Of a stretch of 54,214 bases of DNA, positions 11,246 to 22,489 are shown in pieces. Made by a program: the position numbers and the translations under genes. Every line of letters begins with the position of its first letter. The first letter of the stretch is position 1. Origin of the DNA: Mesostigma viride (Eukaryota; Streptophyta; Mesostigmatophyceae; Mesostigmatales; Mesostigmataceae). Where the stretch lies: NCBI GenBank assembly GCA_009746045.1, contig RPFO01001032.1, forward strand, positions 35,001 through 89,214. The letters are read 5' to 3'. The notes below the pieces were generated by a model. That model ran no database searches and was not told where the DNA came from. It saw only the letters and a list, made by a program, of their open reading frames with translations.

Positions 11246-11800
11246 AAAATGCAGGTGTTGGCGAGTTTTCGGCCCGCTTTCAGGGGTCCAACGGCCGTTG
11301 GGTGTCGAAAATGCATGTGTTAGCGTGTTTCCGGCCCACTTTCAGGGGCCCAACGGCCGTTGGACGTCGAAAATGCATGTGTTGGCGTGTTTTCGGCCCG
11401 CTTTCAGGGGTCCAACGGCCGTTGGGTGTCGAAAATGCATGTAAAGGGCGTGTTTCTGGCCCACTTTCTGGGGTCCAACGGCCGTTGGGTGTCGAAAATG
11501 CCTTGGTTGGCGTGTTTCAGGCCCACTTTCAGGGGTCCAACGGCCGTTGGGTGTCGAAAATGCATGTGTTGGCGTGTTTCAGGCCCACTTTCAGGGGTCC
11601 ACCGGCCGTTGGGTGTCGAAAATGCATGTGTTGGCGTGTTTTCGGCCCGCTTTCTGGGGTCCAACGGCCGTTGGGTGTCGAAAATGCATATGTTGGCGTG
11701 TTTCAGGCCCACTTTCGGGGGTCCAACGGCCGTTGGGTGTCGAAAATGCATGTGTTGGCGTGTTTCAGGCGTACTTTCAGGGGTCCAACGGCCGTTGGGA
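11246..11800. repeat. 62 bp minisatellite carrying CCAACGGCCGTTGG
   Basis: About nine tandem copies of a ~62 bp unit: GGCGTGTTTCAGGCCCAC, TTTCAGGGGTCC, AACGGCCGTTGG, GTGTCGAAAATGCATGTGTT. Each unit is centred on the 14 bp perfect palindrome CCAACGGCCGTTGG (one copy reads CCACCGGCCGTT). The array ends about 70 bp before the start codon of the gene at 11869, so it may lie in that gene's promoter or leader. Confidence 0.95.
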
Positions 11801-11868
11801 CCTACCAATTGGGTAATTGTTGGAAAGCAATAATTTGATATAAAGTCAAAACTTCGTCTGGATTCTGT

Positions 11869-14800
11869 ATGCGCGCGGATGCAGGTGAAGCGCACAACAA
11901 AGACCTAAGTCTCAAGTACGTCGAGATCAAGGGCAACCAACTTGCCCTCGACATGGCCAGCGCAATGGAATACTTGCTGAAGGACAACAATCACAAGACT
12001 GAAAACACGAAAACTGCAGTAGGCTTGAGGGCGCTTGAGCGGCTGCCAGGTGCGGTTGTGAAGGTTATGGGGAAACAGTACCGCCCTGCGCTGAAAAGAA
12101 AGGCGTCGGAGTCCTTCGCTCAGGAGGTTGTCGCTAATATCGTGCAAGGTTTCCAGGAATTGGGCAAGTCGGATGAGCACAGGAACGCGAAGTGCGCTGT
12201 GCTGTCAATGTGCTTGGGAAAGGACGGCATGAACAATCAAGGGCATTGCACTCTCGCGCGGCTGCTTCACGTCACGCCCAAGGATATCCAGACCGCAAGG
12301 GGAATGAGGATGGGGGGCGACCTTCCCGCCCTGAAGGCGCCCCCTCGTGCTTTACGGTCGGACAAGTTTCCGGAGGAGGTCAAAGAAATCGTCGGGAGTT
12401 ACTGGTTGTCAGACCTAAACACGAGGGCGTCTCCCAACCATAAGGACGTGGTCAATGAGTTCGAAAGGAAGGGAAACGCCAGGATTCTCATTTCCTCCCA
12501 GGGCGGAAGGTACTATTTGGACTCGCTTGAAACGATTTACAAGCGGTTCTGTTCTGACGCGTCGCCGTACAAGGGAGGTATCGTGACGACTGCGGACGGG
12601 ACAAGGTACAAGGTGGGGTACACGAAGTTCGTGGAGTTCATGCCCAAGTGCGTAAAGGGCGTGTGGAAGGACCGGGACTTGTGCGCATGCGAAAAGCACG
12701 TCGTCTTCGAGTCTCTGCTCTCTGCCTTCACCAAAGGCGTCAAGGAGTTGAAGAGCACGCTGGAGATCGAGGAGAGGGAGGGTATCCCTTCCGTGCCTGA
12801 CAATGCCCATGATTTCGTTCGACGTTTCACCTGCCACAGGGCTGAGAGGGGGAGGGGGGGCAAGGAGGGGGGAGGACGGGCGGCCCGTTCGTTAACGTCC
12901 CAATGAACTGCTTGGAAGGGACGTGCAACGAGTGTGGGATTTCCGAGTTCATCGTGACGGACCAGATGAAGGGGTGGACAAAGAAGTACACGTGGTTCGA
13001 CTTCATAAAGGAGGGCACAGCGCCCCGTGGGACGGTAAGCATGTATATTTGCATCGTTGAATATATATATATTAAAAATATAATTACTTACAGCAGAGTG
13101 AAATCACTCAAACCAAAGCAAACGCCCAGCTATAAACCTATATCTATATTATATGTATATTATTGAATATATATATGTAGACTTTCATACTTCCAACGGC
13201 CGTTGGCGTTGGGAAATTCCCAGCTGCTGACTTCCATTCTTCGGTCAATCCATGGTGCGCGGGCATGTATATTTGCATCGTTGAATATATATATGTAGAC
13301 TTTCATACTTCCAACGGCCGTTGGCGTTGGGAAATTCCCAGCTGCTGACTTCCATTCTTCGGTCATTCCATGGTGCGCGGGTGTGTTGTGTTGCAGGAGG
13401 AGGATGTGGCGCCGCAAATGAACCTGCAGCAAAAACTCATCAAGTCAACCCTCTCGGAGCTCCATGAACTCATTACGGCGCGCTTCCCGGAATTCGCCAT
13501 TCACGTCCATACATGGGCCTGGCAGCACCACGCTTACAAGGAGTGCATTGACGTGATGCCGCTGGGAACGGTGGTGGTCCTGATGGACTACTCGGAGAAC
13601 TATTCGGACCACCTGCAGAAACAGTTGCAGGCGCAGTACTGGTACCCAAGTAGTTACGTCCTGATGCCGGTGATCGTGATGTACCGTGATCCCGTATCGC
13701 TGGAAATCAAAAGGGTGAAGCACGATTACATGGGGAAGGACGTACCGAGGAATGCCCAGACCCTGGAGTTCGTGATGAAGAATACCCTTAAGGTGCTGAG
13801 GGAGGAGGGGGTGGAGGTGAGGAACTGGATCAGTTGGTCCGACAACTGTAAGGAGCAGTTCCAATCCCGGTATGTGGTGGCGATGGCTGCGGACCTGCTC
13901 GAGGCCGACCCCGACTTGGACACATTGGAGTGGAACTACTCATGTGCAGGACATGGGAAGGGGGAGTCGGACGGGGAGGGGGGGACGGTGAAAAGCATCC
14001 TCAAAAGAGCGCAGATGCAGGAGGACAATCGGAACCTGAATACGGTGGAGGCACTGGTGGCCTACCTGAACCGGGATTGGAGAACCGGCAAAGACTCGAG
14101 TCGACCATCGGCACAATCGGACGTGGTTCGACGGGCATTTCTTCTCGATAACGTAAGTAAAGACAGTTGCTTTCTGGTGGTCAAGTGCAGTTCTATAATT
14201 TGTCTCTGGTTACACTTTACAGAGGACAGCTTCCTTGATGCAGTTTGAAGTTTCATAAGGCCAACGGCCGTTGGAGCTGGAAAATCATATAATTGTAGAG
14301 TGCCAACGGCCGTTGGAGTTGAGAAATGTACTTATAAAGTTTCCAAGGGCCAACGGCCGTTGGAGTTTGGAAATCTTATAATTGTTGAGTGCCAACGGCC
14401 GTTGGAGTTGGGAAATGTGCTGTGATGTTGTTTCATGGATTTACAATTGCAGATTCCCACGTCCGGTAAGGAGCGAGGCCCGATCCGAGATATCTCCACG
14501 GCACACCAGTGGCGACTGGACAAAAAGGGCGAGCAGGTCGAGGTGGTTCAGCTCAGGCGTTTTTCATGCTTCAGTTGTGCGGAGTGCCGAGAGGGCAAGT
14601 GGAGGACATGCCCAAATGATTGGAGCAGCTCGTCGTGGACTGTAAAACTCCAGGCGAGTAAGTCGCGGAACCCCACGCGATATCCGGGAACCCGCCTGAA
14701 CCACCTTCAAACGGCAAGAAACGAGTTGGGGCGTGGTTTGCAGGAGGGGGAGGCCGTCGCAGTCGCATCTGAGAGGGGGCACAAGGACCATGTGCCCGAC

Positions 14801-15120
14801 CACCCGTACTGGTTGGCGAAAGTTGTTCGAGTCGCCCACCAACTCGACAAGGATGAGTGTTTAAACAAACATACCGGGGGGGGGGCGAGGTTTTTAAGAA
14901 AGGCAACTGGGTAATGTACGTAAAATACTTCGAGAGGTGCTCCTCCTCCGGATCGGACGCCCGACGCTTCTTCTGGAACCCAGACGACCGAGAACCCTTA
15001 ACTGCAATCGTGTGCTACCTGAGCGTCGCAAAGGTCACGAAGGGCAAGTGGGAAGGACATCCGGACAACACGCGACAGGGCTGGTTCACAATTGCGAAGA
15101 AGGTGGACGCCGAAATTACG
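11869..15120 (+). CDS. Spliced DDE transposase-like gene (domesticated or old transposon)
   Basis: Exons read as 11869-13034, 13397-14152 and 14453-15120. The introns begin GTAAGC, GTAAGT and (the third) GTACGT; the first two end TTGCAG and ATTGCAG, and all sit in phase 0. The start ATG at 11869 follows an in-frame stop. Exon 2 carries LMDYSENYS, WSDNCKEQF and GHGKGESDGEGGTVK, the pattern of a widespread eukaryotic transposase-like family (D..ENYS, SDG/SDN, HGKG..DG.GGTVK), with candidate acidic catalytic residues in each block. Exon 1 has a C-x2-C pair (TCNEC) near its end, and exon 3 has two cysteine pairs. Two single-base frameshifts are needed, both in G runs (about 12845-12880 and 14876-14886). 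The 3' end after the third donor was not found. Class and activity are uncertain. Confidence 0.6.
13035..13396 (+). other. Intron 1 of the transposase-like gene
   Basis: GTAAGC..TTGCAG, phase 0. It contains a tandem duplication of roughly 100 bp (about 13162-13261 and 13278-13380) holding TTGAATATATATATGTAG, the palindrome CCAACGGCCGTTGG and TTCCCAGCTGCTGACTTCC. The palindromes are at about 13192 and 13311. Confidence 0.75.
14153..14452 (+). other. Intron 2 of the transposase-like gene
   Basis: GTAAGT..ATTGCAG, phase 0. It holds four copies of CCAACGGCCGTTGG (about 14261, 14302, 14349 and 14391) in a ~42-47 bp repeat with the follow-on GGAGTTGGGAAAT. Confidence 0.75.
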
Positions 15121-15437
15121 GTACGTCATTCCAAACATAACTGTGTAAAATTGGTGTTTGTATGTCCCATGTGTTTTTTTGTCGACGTTCGTTCACCTTA
15201 CTACTACATTACATACGGGGCAATGGCAGCCTATACTTTAGCTTGGCTGAATGGCGCAGTTCGCATATCTTAATTTCTCAAAGCCAACGGCCGTTGGACT
15301 TACGAAACTGGACAAGTGCCAAGTGCGGATTGGGTACTATTATTGTTGAGGATGACCAGTTGTGTTTATATATTTTTGCATGGTGGCGGATGACTTGGCG
15401 TGTTGTTGCATTTTTACATACGGGTGTATGGTAGGCC
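15121..15437 (+). other. Start of intron 3 or 3' flank
   Basis: Begins with the donor-like GTACGT at 15121 after a phase-0 exon end and carries one CCAACGGCCGTTGG at about 15283. No acceptor with a plausible following exon was found before the satellite, so the gene may be truncated here. Confidence 0.45.
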
Positions 15438-15456
15438 TTAAACCCTAAACCCCTAC
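15438..15456. repeat. Telomere-like remnant
   Basis: TTAAACCCTAAACCCCTAC, nearly two copies of the plant and green-algal type CCCTAAA repeat, at the junction between the gene flank and the TG-rich satellite. Confidence 0.5.
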
Positions 15457-15476
15457 ACTCCTAAACCATGTTTACC

Positions 15477-15886
15477 CTTATATGTTGGGTGTGTTGGGTG
15501 AATGTTGGGTATGTGTGTTGGGGCGTGTGTGTTGTGTGTGTGTTGGGTGCATTCATAAAGGTGTGGGGGGTGTAGGGTGTGTGCAAAGTGTCTTGTGTGT
15601 TGATGTTGGGTGTGGGGGGGGGGGGTACATGTGTGTTGTGTGTGTGTCTTAGTAGGTGTGTTGTGTGTGTGACTTAGGTGTGTGTGTTGTTTGTGTTGGA
15701 TATGTGTTGTGTGTGTGTGTGTTGTGTGTGTAGGGTGTCTTGTGTGTTGGTGTCTTGTTTTTAGTAGGTGTTGGGTGTGTGTATGTCGGGTGCAAACATA
15801 GTGTGTGTGTGTGTGTGTTCGGTATGTGTGTTGGGTGTCTTTTGTGTGTGTTGTGTGTGTTGGGGCGTGTGTGTGTGCTCTGTGTA

Positions 15887-15919
<33 letters not shown>

Positions 15920-17166
15920 TGGGGCGTGTGCCTGTGTGTGTTGTGTGCATGTTAATTGTCATGTATTGGTGTTGAGTGTGGGGGGGGATGGACGTGTGTG
16001 TTGTGTGTGACTTAGGTGTGTTATGTGTGTGTTGTGTGTGACTTAAGTGTCTTTTGTGTGTGTTGTGTGTGTTGGATGTGTGGTGTGGGTGTGGGTGTGG
16101 GTGTGTGGGTGTGGGGGGGGGTGCCAAGTGTCTTGTGTGTTGGTATTGGGTGTGTGTGTGGGGGGTGTACGTGTGTGTTGTGTGTGACTTAGGTGTGTTT
16201 TGTGTGTGTTGTGTGTGATTGACCTAGGTGTGTGTTGCGTGTGTGTATGTGTTGTGTGGTGTGTTGTTTGCATGTTAATTGTCATGTGTTGGTGTTGTGG
16301 GGGGGGGGGGATGTACGTGTACGTGTGTTGTGTGTTGGTGTCTTATTTTTAGGTGTTGGTGTGTGTGTCGTGGGTGCAAACATTGTGTGTGTGTGTGTTA
16401 AGTGTGTGTTGGGTGTCTTGTGTGTTGGTGTCTTATTTTTAGGTGTTGGGTGTTTGTGTCGTGGGTGCAAACATTGTGTGTGTGTGTGTGTGTGTGTGTG
16501 TTGGGTGTGTGTTGGGTGTCTTGTGTGTTGGTGTCTTGTTTTTAGTAGGTGTTGTGTGTGCGTGTTTTCGGTATGTGTGTTGGGTGTCTTGTGTGTGTGT
16601 GGTGTGTGTTTGGGTGTTGTTGTGTGTGCATGCAGTGTTGGGGCATGTGTGTGTGTTGGGGCATGTGTGTCAGTGTGTGTGTTATGGCATGTTAATTGTC
16701 GTGTGTTGGTGTTGTGTGTGTGGGGGGGGGATGTACGTGTGTGTTGTGTGTTACTTAGGTGTGTTATGTGTGTGTCTTGGGTGTGGGTGTCGTGGGTGCA
16801 AACATTGTGTGTGTGTGTGTGTTGGGTGTGTGTTGGGTGTCTTGTGTGTTGGTGTCTTGTTTTTAGTAGGTGTTGTGTGTGCGTGTTTTCGGTATGTGTG
16901 TTGTGTGTCTTTTGTGTGTGTGGTGTGTGTTTGGGTGTTGTTGTGTGTGCAGTGTTGGGGCATGTGTGTGTGTGTGTGTTGGGGCATGTGTGTGTGTGTT
17001 GGGGCATGTGTGTCAGTGTGTTGTGGCATGTTAATTGTCATGTGTTGGTGTTGTGTGGGGGGGGGGGATGTACGTGTGTGTTGTTTGTTACTTAGGTGTG
17101 TTCTGTGTGTGTTGCGTGTGTGTGATTGTGTGTCTTGGGTGTGTGTTGGGTGTCTTGTGTGTTGGT
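15477..17166. repeat. TG-rich satellite with higher-order repeat
   Basis: About 1.7 kb of TGTGTG/TGTTGGGTGTG sequence, poor in A and C on this strand. A longer-period order is visible: the phrases TCGTGGGTGCAAACATTGTG (about 16368, 16457 and 16787) and TTTTTAGTAGGTGTTG (about 15758, 16547 and 16860) recur, with one spacing near 310-330 bp. The frames seen in it are compositional artefacts. Confidence 0.92.
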
Positions 17167-17169
17167 GTA

Positions 17170-17622
17170 GTTGGATGGAGACTAGGGACGACGAACAACT
17201 GCGAAAGCTGAGAGCGAATGATGATTGTATTACAATAATACAATGAGAGAGAGATGAAAGCTGAGGGCTCAGAATGGAACTGGGCAGACTCGGGTGCTGT
17301 GGCACTCCCCAGTGCTACGCCTATATGCCTATGGCGGTGCTACCTGCAGCACACGACCAGTGGACAAGTGTACACTGCAATGCCATGCGACCACGTCACT
17401 AGCATCCAGCTAAGACTCGGCCCGTCAGGCCCGGCTACACCGGACCTGGCGGGTCGAGCTAGCACCTAGGAACAGTCTGGCACTAACCGCACATCTGTCC
17501 ACATGACACCTCAGTACCGTACACCCTGCCGTACTGTACTGAGGTGTCCCGCTCAGCCGCGGTAGGCAATACGCGGCGCGCAGGCCGGAAATCCGTGTGT
17601 CAGCCTAAGCATCTCATCTAAC
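17170..17622 (-). repeat. 3' LTR of the copia-like element
   Basis: Nearly identical to 25187-25638; differences include GAGAGAGATGAAAGC here against GAGAGCAATGAAGC. On the minus strand it is preceded by AATGGGAG, a short purine-rich tract that may be the plus-strand primer. Confidence 0.93.
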
Positions 17623-18688
17623 TCCCATTATGTTTTCCTTTCAGGTTGAAGGCTAGCGACTTCAAGCCTGACCCTGCCCAGCTAGGAGACTGACTCCAAG
17701 CTGACTGAGGTGCTGAGCAACTGACACCCATACTGCAACATCTGGACTGAAAAAGATGGGCCCCAGAACTCGTGCAATACTTGTGATGGCATCACGTTTA
17801 GCTCAACATGCCCGGGGAGTTCCTCCTCCTCGCGAGCTCACAAGGGAGATAGCTATGCCTGTCTGCCTATCCAGGGAGTGCACCACCAGCCAAGAGAGCC
17901 ATTGTAAAAAAATGCCAAGGTAACCGTTTAAGAGGTTCCATGTTGTTCCATCATCATCGCCCACTCAGAGAGAAAATACCCAGCCAGGCTGGGTCAACTG
18001 AGCTCAGGTTACCTGCAACCTGAGGAGTGACAGTGGACAGGTTTATTGCACCCTGCACTGTCCATGTTGTACCTGCACAACATGTGAGGACCAGCCACCC
18101 CTGCCCTGCACAGAGGGGGCTGAAGTCCGAGTGACAGGTGACAGGACTATGACATCCTGGACCTGGCCACATTGCACCTGCACAACGTGGGAGACCAGCC
18201 ACCCCTGCCCTGCACATGGGTGACTGAAGTCCTGGTGACAGGTGACAGGAATATTTCATCCTGCACCTGTGCTGAGCACGTTGTACTAGACAACATGACA
18301 GCACCCATGCCTTTACTGCCACTGAACAGTAAGGCCAGGTGGCCCAGGATATCCACAGTGAACTGGGGTCCTGGGTAACCACCTGTCAAGGGAGCTTTGA
18401 CCCTCCACTTGAATGGGGGCACCTGAGCCACTGAGCTCAAGGCCAATCCACCAAGGCATACGCCCTAGGGAATAAAGGTGTGAGATACATCCCATGCCCA
18501 CCTATGAAGGTGTGCATAACGAAATTCCATGGTGTTGAAAAATCAAAACAGATTTTATTGGGCATAGGGCACGCAGATGTATGAAAACAGACTCCAACCA
18601 ACCCCCCTTGCTGGAAGCCACAACCTACCCCTTGGACCTGCCCAAGGGGTACTGGGTGACCTAGGCGGCCCTGGTGAACAGGACCCTG
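17623..18688. other. 3' untranslated part of the copia-like element
   Basis: Lies between the RNase H stop and the 3' LTR with no credible gene. It contains two imperfect ~125 bp tandem units (about 18030-18150 and 18155-18275) with the phrases ACCAGCCACCCCTGCCCTGC and GTGACAGGTGACAGGA. Confidence 0.7.
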
Positions 18689-20116
18689 CTAGGCGTCCCC
18701 CCTATGGGGCAGGGTTGCCTGCTTGCCATAGGGGTTCATCAAGTGGTACAACAGCTGATATTGTTCAGCTGCCTGCTGAGGCACTTTAGTGAGTGCATCA
18801 GCAGCGTTGTGTTTGTCCTCCACGTGACGGGTGGACTCCCAGTAGGTGGACTCCTGTTTCAGGACCACCCAGTCAAGATCAGTGTGGACAGCATAGGGGT
18901 TAGCAAGGAAACTGAGGACTGACTGACTGTCAGTGAGCAAGTGTGCCACCACCCCAGCATTGCTGCCTGCTTGCATCTGCAACCAAACCAGCACATGATT
19001 CAAGTACCTGGCATGAAGCACTGCTGACACCACTGCCCTGCACTCAGCAGCATTGCTGCTGACAGCCTTGCGTCTATGCAACCGGCTGTACCATGAAATG
19101 AGAGACAAGGGTGCATCATCATTCTGCACAAAATACAAGCCTGACTCCCTTGCCTGCATCTTGGTAATCTGCCTGGACTCCATGGAACTATCCATCATAG
19201 CTTGGATGTGAATGGTTTTGTGGAGATCCAAGGAGTGCAAGATAAGGGGAGGGCCCTCCTGGAGAGTTTTGGTGATGGCTTTGTGACCTACTTGCATCAA
19301 GACATCATCATCAACTCTGCTAACCACAGCCAGGTGAGGTGCACACGTTGAGCACAACCACCCCAGCTTGCCTCTAATGGTAGGACAGGCTCCAGGTTTG
19401 ATTTTTGTTTGCAAAACCTCCAAGCAGCTGTGCATGTAATCATTGGGAGAGTAGAGTGCACACACCCACTGGTTTTGATGCTGCTGGAGTTGTAACATTG
19501 TGCCACAAAATTTTATGGCAGTGGTGCCCAGCTCTACTTGCTTGCCAATCTCAAAATGCTGTGACACTTGTTGAATAAAATCATCCACAGCACGCCTTGG
19601 CCCAGCAATCAGCTGATCATCCCCATGCCACACAAAGGTGAGAATGCCATGAGGGTGTGGGACCACAAAGAAGCAAGGGTCTATGTCATCATATCTAGCC
19701 CCTAACTTTTCAAACACAGCCTGAGCTGACATCCTGAAAATGCGAGGAGCTGATTGCAGCCCTTCAACACCTATGTTAGCTTTCAGGTACTGCTGAGGGA
19801 TGTGTTTTGCCCAAACTCTGGGAGTGGAGACTACGTACACCTGACCATGCCACACTTGTTGTGCTATCTCAGGTGAGCCTTTCAGGAAAGCCCTTTTAAT
19901 GTCTGTAGCCTTACAGATATAGTCATCCCCATCATTGAGATGACCCACAAAGACAGACAGCAAGATTTTTAGGGATGTTTGCTGAATGCCTGGCGTGTAC
20001 AACTCTGCCTCTGTCAGATCAGTGGTGCCCTTGAACTCTGTCACACAAGGTCTAGCATGAAAGATGACTGACCCATCTGCTGCTGGCTTATGTTTACACA
20101 CAAACTTCAGGCGCAA
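18689..20116 (-). CDS. Reverse transcriptase-RNase H (copia type)
   Basis: Makes DNA from the element RNA and removes the RNA strand. The frame shows the copia RT marks DIKRAFLKG (about residues 72-80), GLQSAPR (119-125) and FVWHGDDQLIAG, with the catalytic Asp pair at about 166-167. Tyr-x-Asp-Asp is replaced by His-Gly-Asp-Asp, which is unusual. RNase H motifs follow: MMDSS, AAECRAV, LLTDSQS and NAADALTK, the last being the typical copia C-terminus. This frame is one base off the integrase frame; the join lies near 20150. It is probably the C-terminal part of one pol polyprotein. Confidence 0.9.
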   Translation of the reverse strand: MRLKFVCKHKPAADGSVIFHARPCVTEFKGTTDLTEAELYTPGIQQTSLKILLSVFVGHLNDGDDYICKATDIKRAFLKGSPEIAQQVWHGQVYVVSTPRVWAKHIPQQYLKANIGVEGLQSAPRIFRMSAQAVFEKLGARYDDIDPCFFVVPHPHGILTFVWHGDDQLIAGPRRAVDDFIQQVSQHFEIGKQVELGTTAIKFCGTMLQLQQHQNQWVCALYSPNDYMHSCLEVLQTKIKPGACPTIRGKLGWLCSTCAPHLAVVSRVDDDVLMQVGHKAITKTLQEGPPLILHSLDLHKTIHIQAMMDSSMESRQITKMQARESGLYFVQNDDAPLSLISWYSRLHRRKAVSSNAAECRAVVSAVLHARYLNHVLVWLQMQAGSNAGVVAHLLTDSQSVLSFLANPYAVHTDLDWVVLKQESTYWESTRHVEDKHNAADALTKVPQQAAEQYQLLYHLMNPYGKQATLPHRGDA

Positions 20117-22424
20117 GTGCTTGCACCCTGCAGGCTTTTTGTCAATAGGTGTGACAGGGGAGTATGAGAAGGACTAAGAGGATCTGGCACTACCCATTCT
20201 TCCCTGGCCTTGTTAAAGGCCTCCACCCATTTTAGGAATCCTATGTGTGTGCGACAGTCTTGCTCTATCTGTTCATAAGAAAGAGGAGACATTTTAGCCA
20301 CATCATGCTTGCCCAATCCAAATGAGTTGGGATGAAGTTTTTGGTTGTGAACCAGGTCTGCCACACAGGGTTCTTGCCCTGGGGCATACTTGGGTGTAGC
20401 AAATTTTACAGAAGCAATGTTGGTGTTAAGAAGTTTTTCAAGAGAAATTTTGAAATGATTCAGATCAACACCACCCATGTCCTGGATGGATAGTCTATCA
20501 CTGGATATGAGGACACCAGGGTAACAGAGAAAAGGATCCCCCAACAAAGCATTCCCTTTATAACCTTCCAAGACCTGAAAAGGAGTGGGGATACCGAGTA
20601 TAGTCAACATGACCTGACCTAATACCTTGAGGGATGACTGCCCTGAGAAATCAGCCACATGGTGCCAGGGTGAAGGTTCCAAAGGCAAATGGGGCACAGC
20701 CAGGGCACTGATAATGCTGACCTGGGCTTGTGTGTCCACTGCAACCATAAATGGGCTATTGTCATTCTGCCCAACCTTCCCCACCTTAGCTGATCCTGCA
20801 GCAGTTTGAGCTTTGGCTCTATGAGCTGCTTGTAAAATGCGAACAGCGTCTGCTAGGCTGCGTTTGGAAGGTGCAGCTAGTGGCTGAGCTATGTTCACAC
20901 TTGTAGAGGTGATAGGTTGCTGATCACCTGTTTTGCCAATGTGACCCTCTGCTGCAGGGGGCCAATCCTGCAGTGACTGCCTGCAATCATCAAGGGTGAC
21001 CTGGGTGTCACAGTGGGTGTGGCTCTCACACTCACCAGTGGGTGTTCCAAACAACCACTCACTGGGCAACGCTGGGATGCCAGGCAACTGTACAGGGCTG
21101 TCGGCCAACAGCTCTTCCTCCTCTGCCACGTCTGACACAGTTGGAAAATACAATTTCATCCTGTGAGGTGAACACCTGTGAATTTTTCCCGTGTCATTGT
21201 GTTTAACTAACACTGTCCTGCCAGTGGTGTTAAACTTTAGGATGGTGGCTGGCCCATGCCAGGTACCCACCTTGCCTAGTCCCGACTCCTTGTAGAATAG
21301 GACCTGATCCCCTTCTCTGAAGGTGGGACGTGGATGCTTTGCATCCTTGACAGCTAACCTGCTAGCTGTCTGTGCTCGCTGTGCGTTGTAGAGGGCTAGT
21401 ACCTCAGGTGGATAAATGCCTGCATGCAATCCATCTGGTGTAATGACCACCCCTTGTGGGGTTTTCATGAGTGGCCTCCTGTTGAGGACTTGGCACAACC
21501 TGGTGGACCACAGAGCTCTGTCAGCATAGGACCCACTGTCAGCCAGCAGATTGCCATCTTCTTTGGCTACAAGGGTTTTAATGGACCTGATGGCCCTTTC
21601 AATAATGCCTTGCCTCTCATGATCTTCTAGCCCAGCCAGATCAATAGCCTCACACCCTGGTTCATTGGCAAGACACGTGAACTGCTGATCCAGTAACAAT
21701 GCCTCCACAGGGTAGTACCTGGCCTGAGCAATCAAGAGAGCCCTGAGCAACTGTGTCTTGTCCATTCCAGGTAATGGTTCAATGGTTGTGTACCTTGACC
21801 ATGCATCTTTAAGTGCCAAGTAAGATTGTCCTTTGATATGAAAGACATCTCCTACCACCCTGCCCTTGCTCTTAGGTGGGGTAGCTACATGCCACTTAGG
21901 GGGTTTGGGTGCATTGAACTGACAATGCTGGCAGTGGGATCTGACCACCTGGCATGCACGTCTGAGTGCTGCCCCCCCTATTGCTGCTGCCACCACCTCT
22001 GCACTCACTTCATGCCCATAAAGGAAATGCAACTGCAAAGCAAGCTCCTGAAAACTGATCTGAGCATCCTCTGGGGACACTCTGCACACCTTGGGAACCA
22101 TAGATGTGAAGGTTGGTTTAGAGACATAATCTTCTGAAACCAGCTGTAGCACCTTTCCAGAACTGCTCACTGCTCTGACAGTGGGGCATGCAGATGAAAG
22201 AGGTGAAGCAGGCACACTCAAGCCAGCATGAGAGGGAGACTCACACTTCTTGCCGTAAGGAGGCCGCTTGCAGTCCTTGGGGTCACCGTGGGGCGGCCCG
22301 TGGCACTTGTGGCACAGGACGTCCAAATGCCCCAGCTCGTCCACGTTCTTGCGGCAGGTGGGCCGCAGGTGGTACTTCATGCCACAGCGGGTGCACCGCT
22401 GAGAAGACTTGTCCTCCTTGTCCT
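20107..22424 (-). CDS. Zinc knuckles, integrase and retropepsin-like domain (pol)
   Basis: Read in one frame. The first CCHC knuckle is CTRCGMKYHLRPTC, partly upstream of the first Met at 22380, and a second C-rich knuckle is CHKCHGPPHGDPKDC. The integrase zinc-binding module is H-x4-H..C-x2-C (about residues 118-153 counted from that Met). The catalytic triad is D178 (GDVFHI), D231 (LLLDQQF) and E261 (GIIERAI); the D-E gap of 29 is shorter than the usual 35. A WHGPATILKF/HRCSPHRMK tail follows. Then comes a retropepsin-like segment, FMVAVDTQAQVSIIS (D549), with NALLGDPFL downstream; Gln replaces the usual Gly of DTGA, so activity is doubtful. No protease is seen before the integrase. Confidence 0.82.
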
Positions 22425-22429
22425 GCTTC

Positions 22430-22489
<60 letters not shown>

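Noticed and set aside
15453-17305. Long His/Thr- or Cys/Val-rich frames in the TG satellite
   Set aside because: Pure compositional products of TG repeats, present on both strands.
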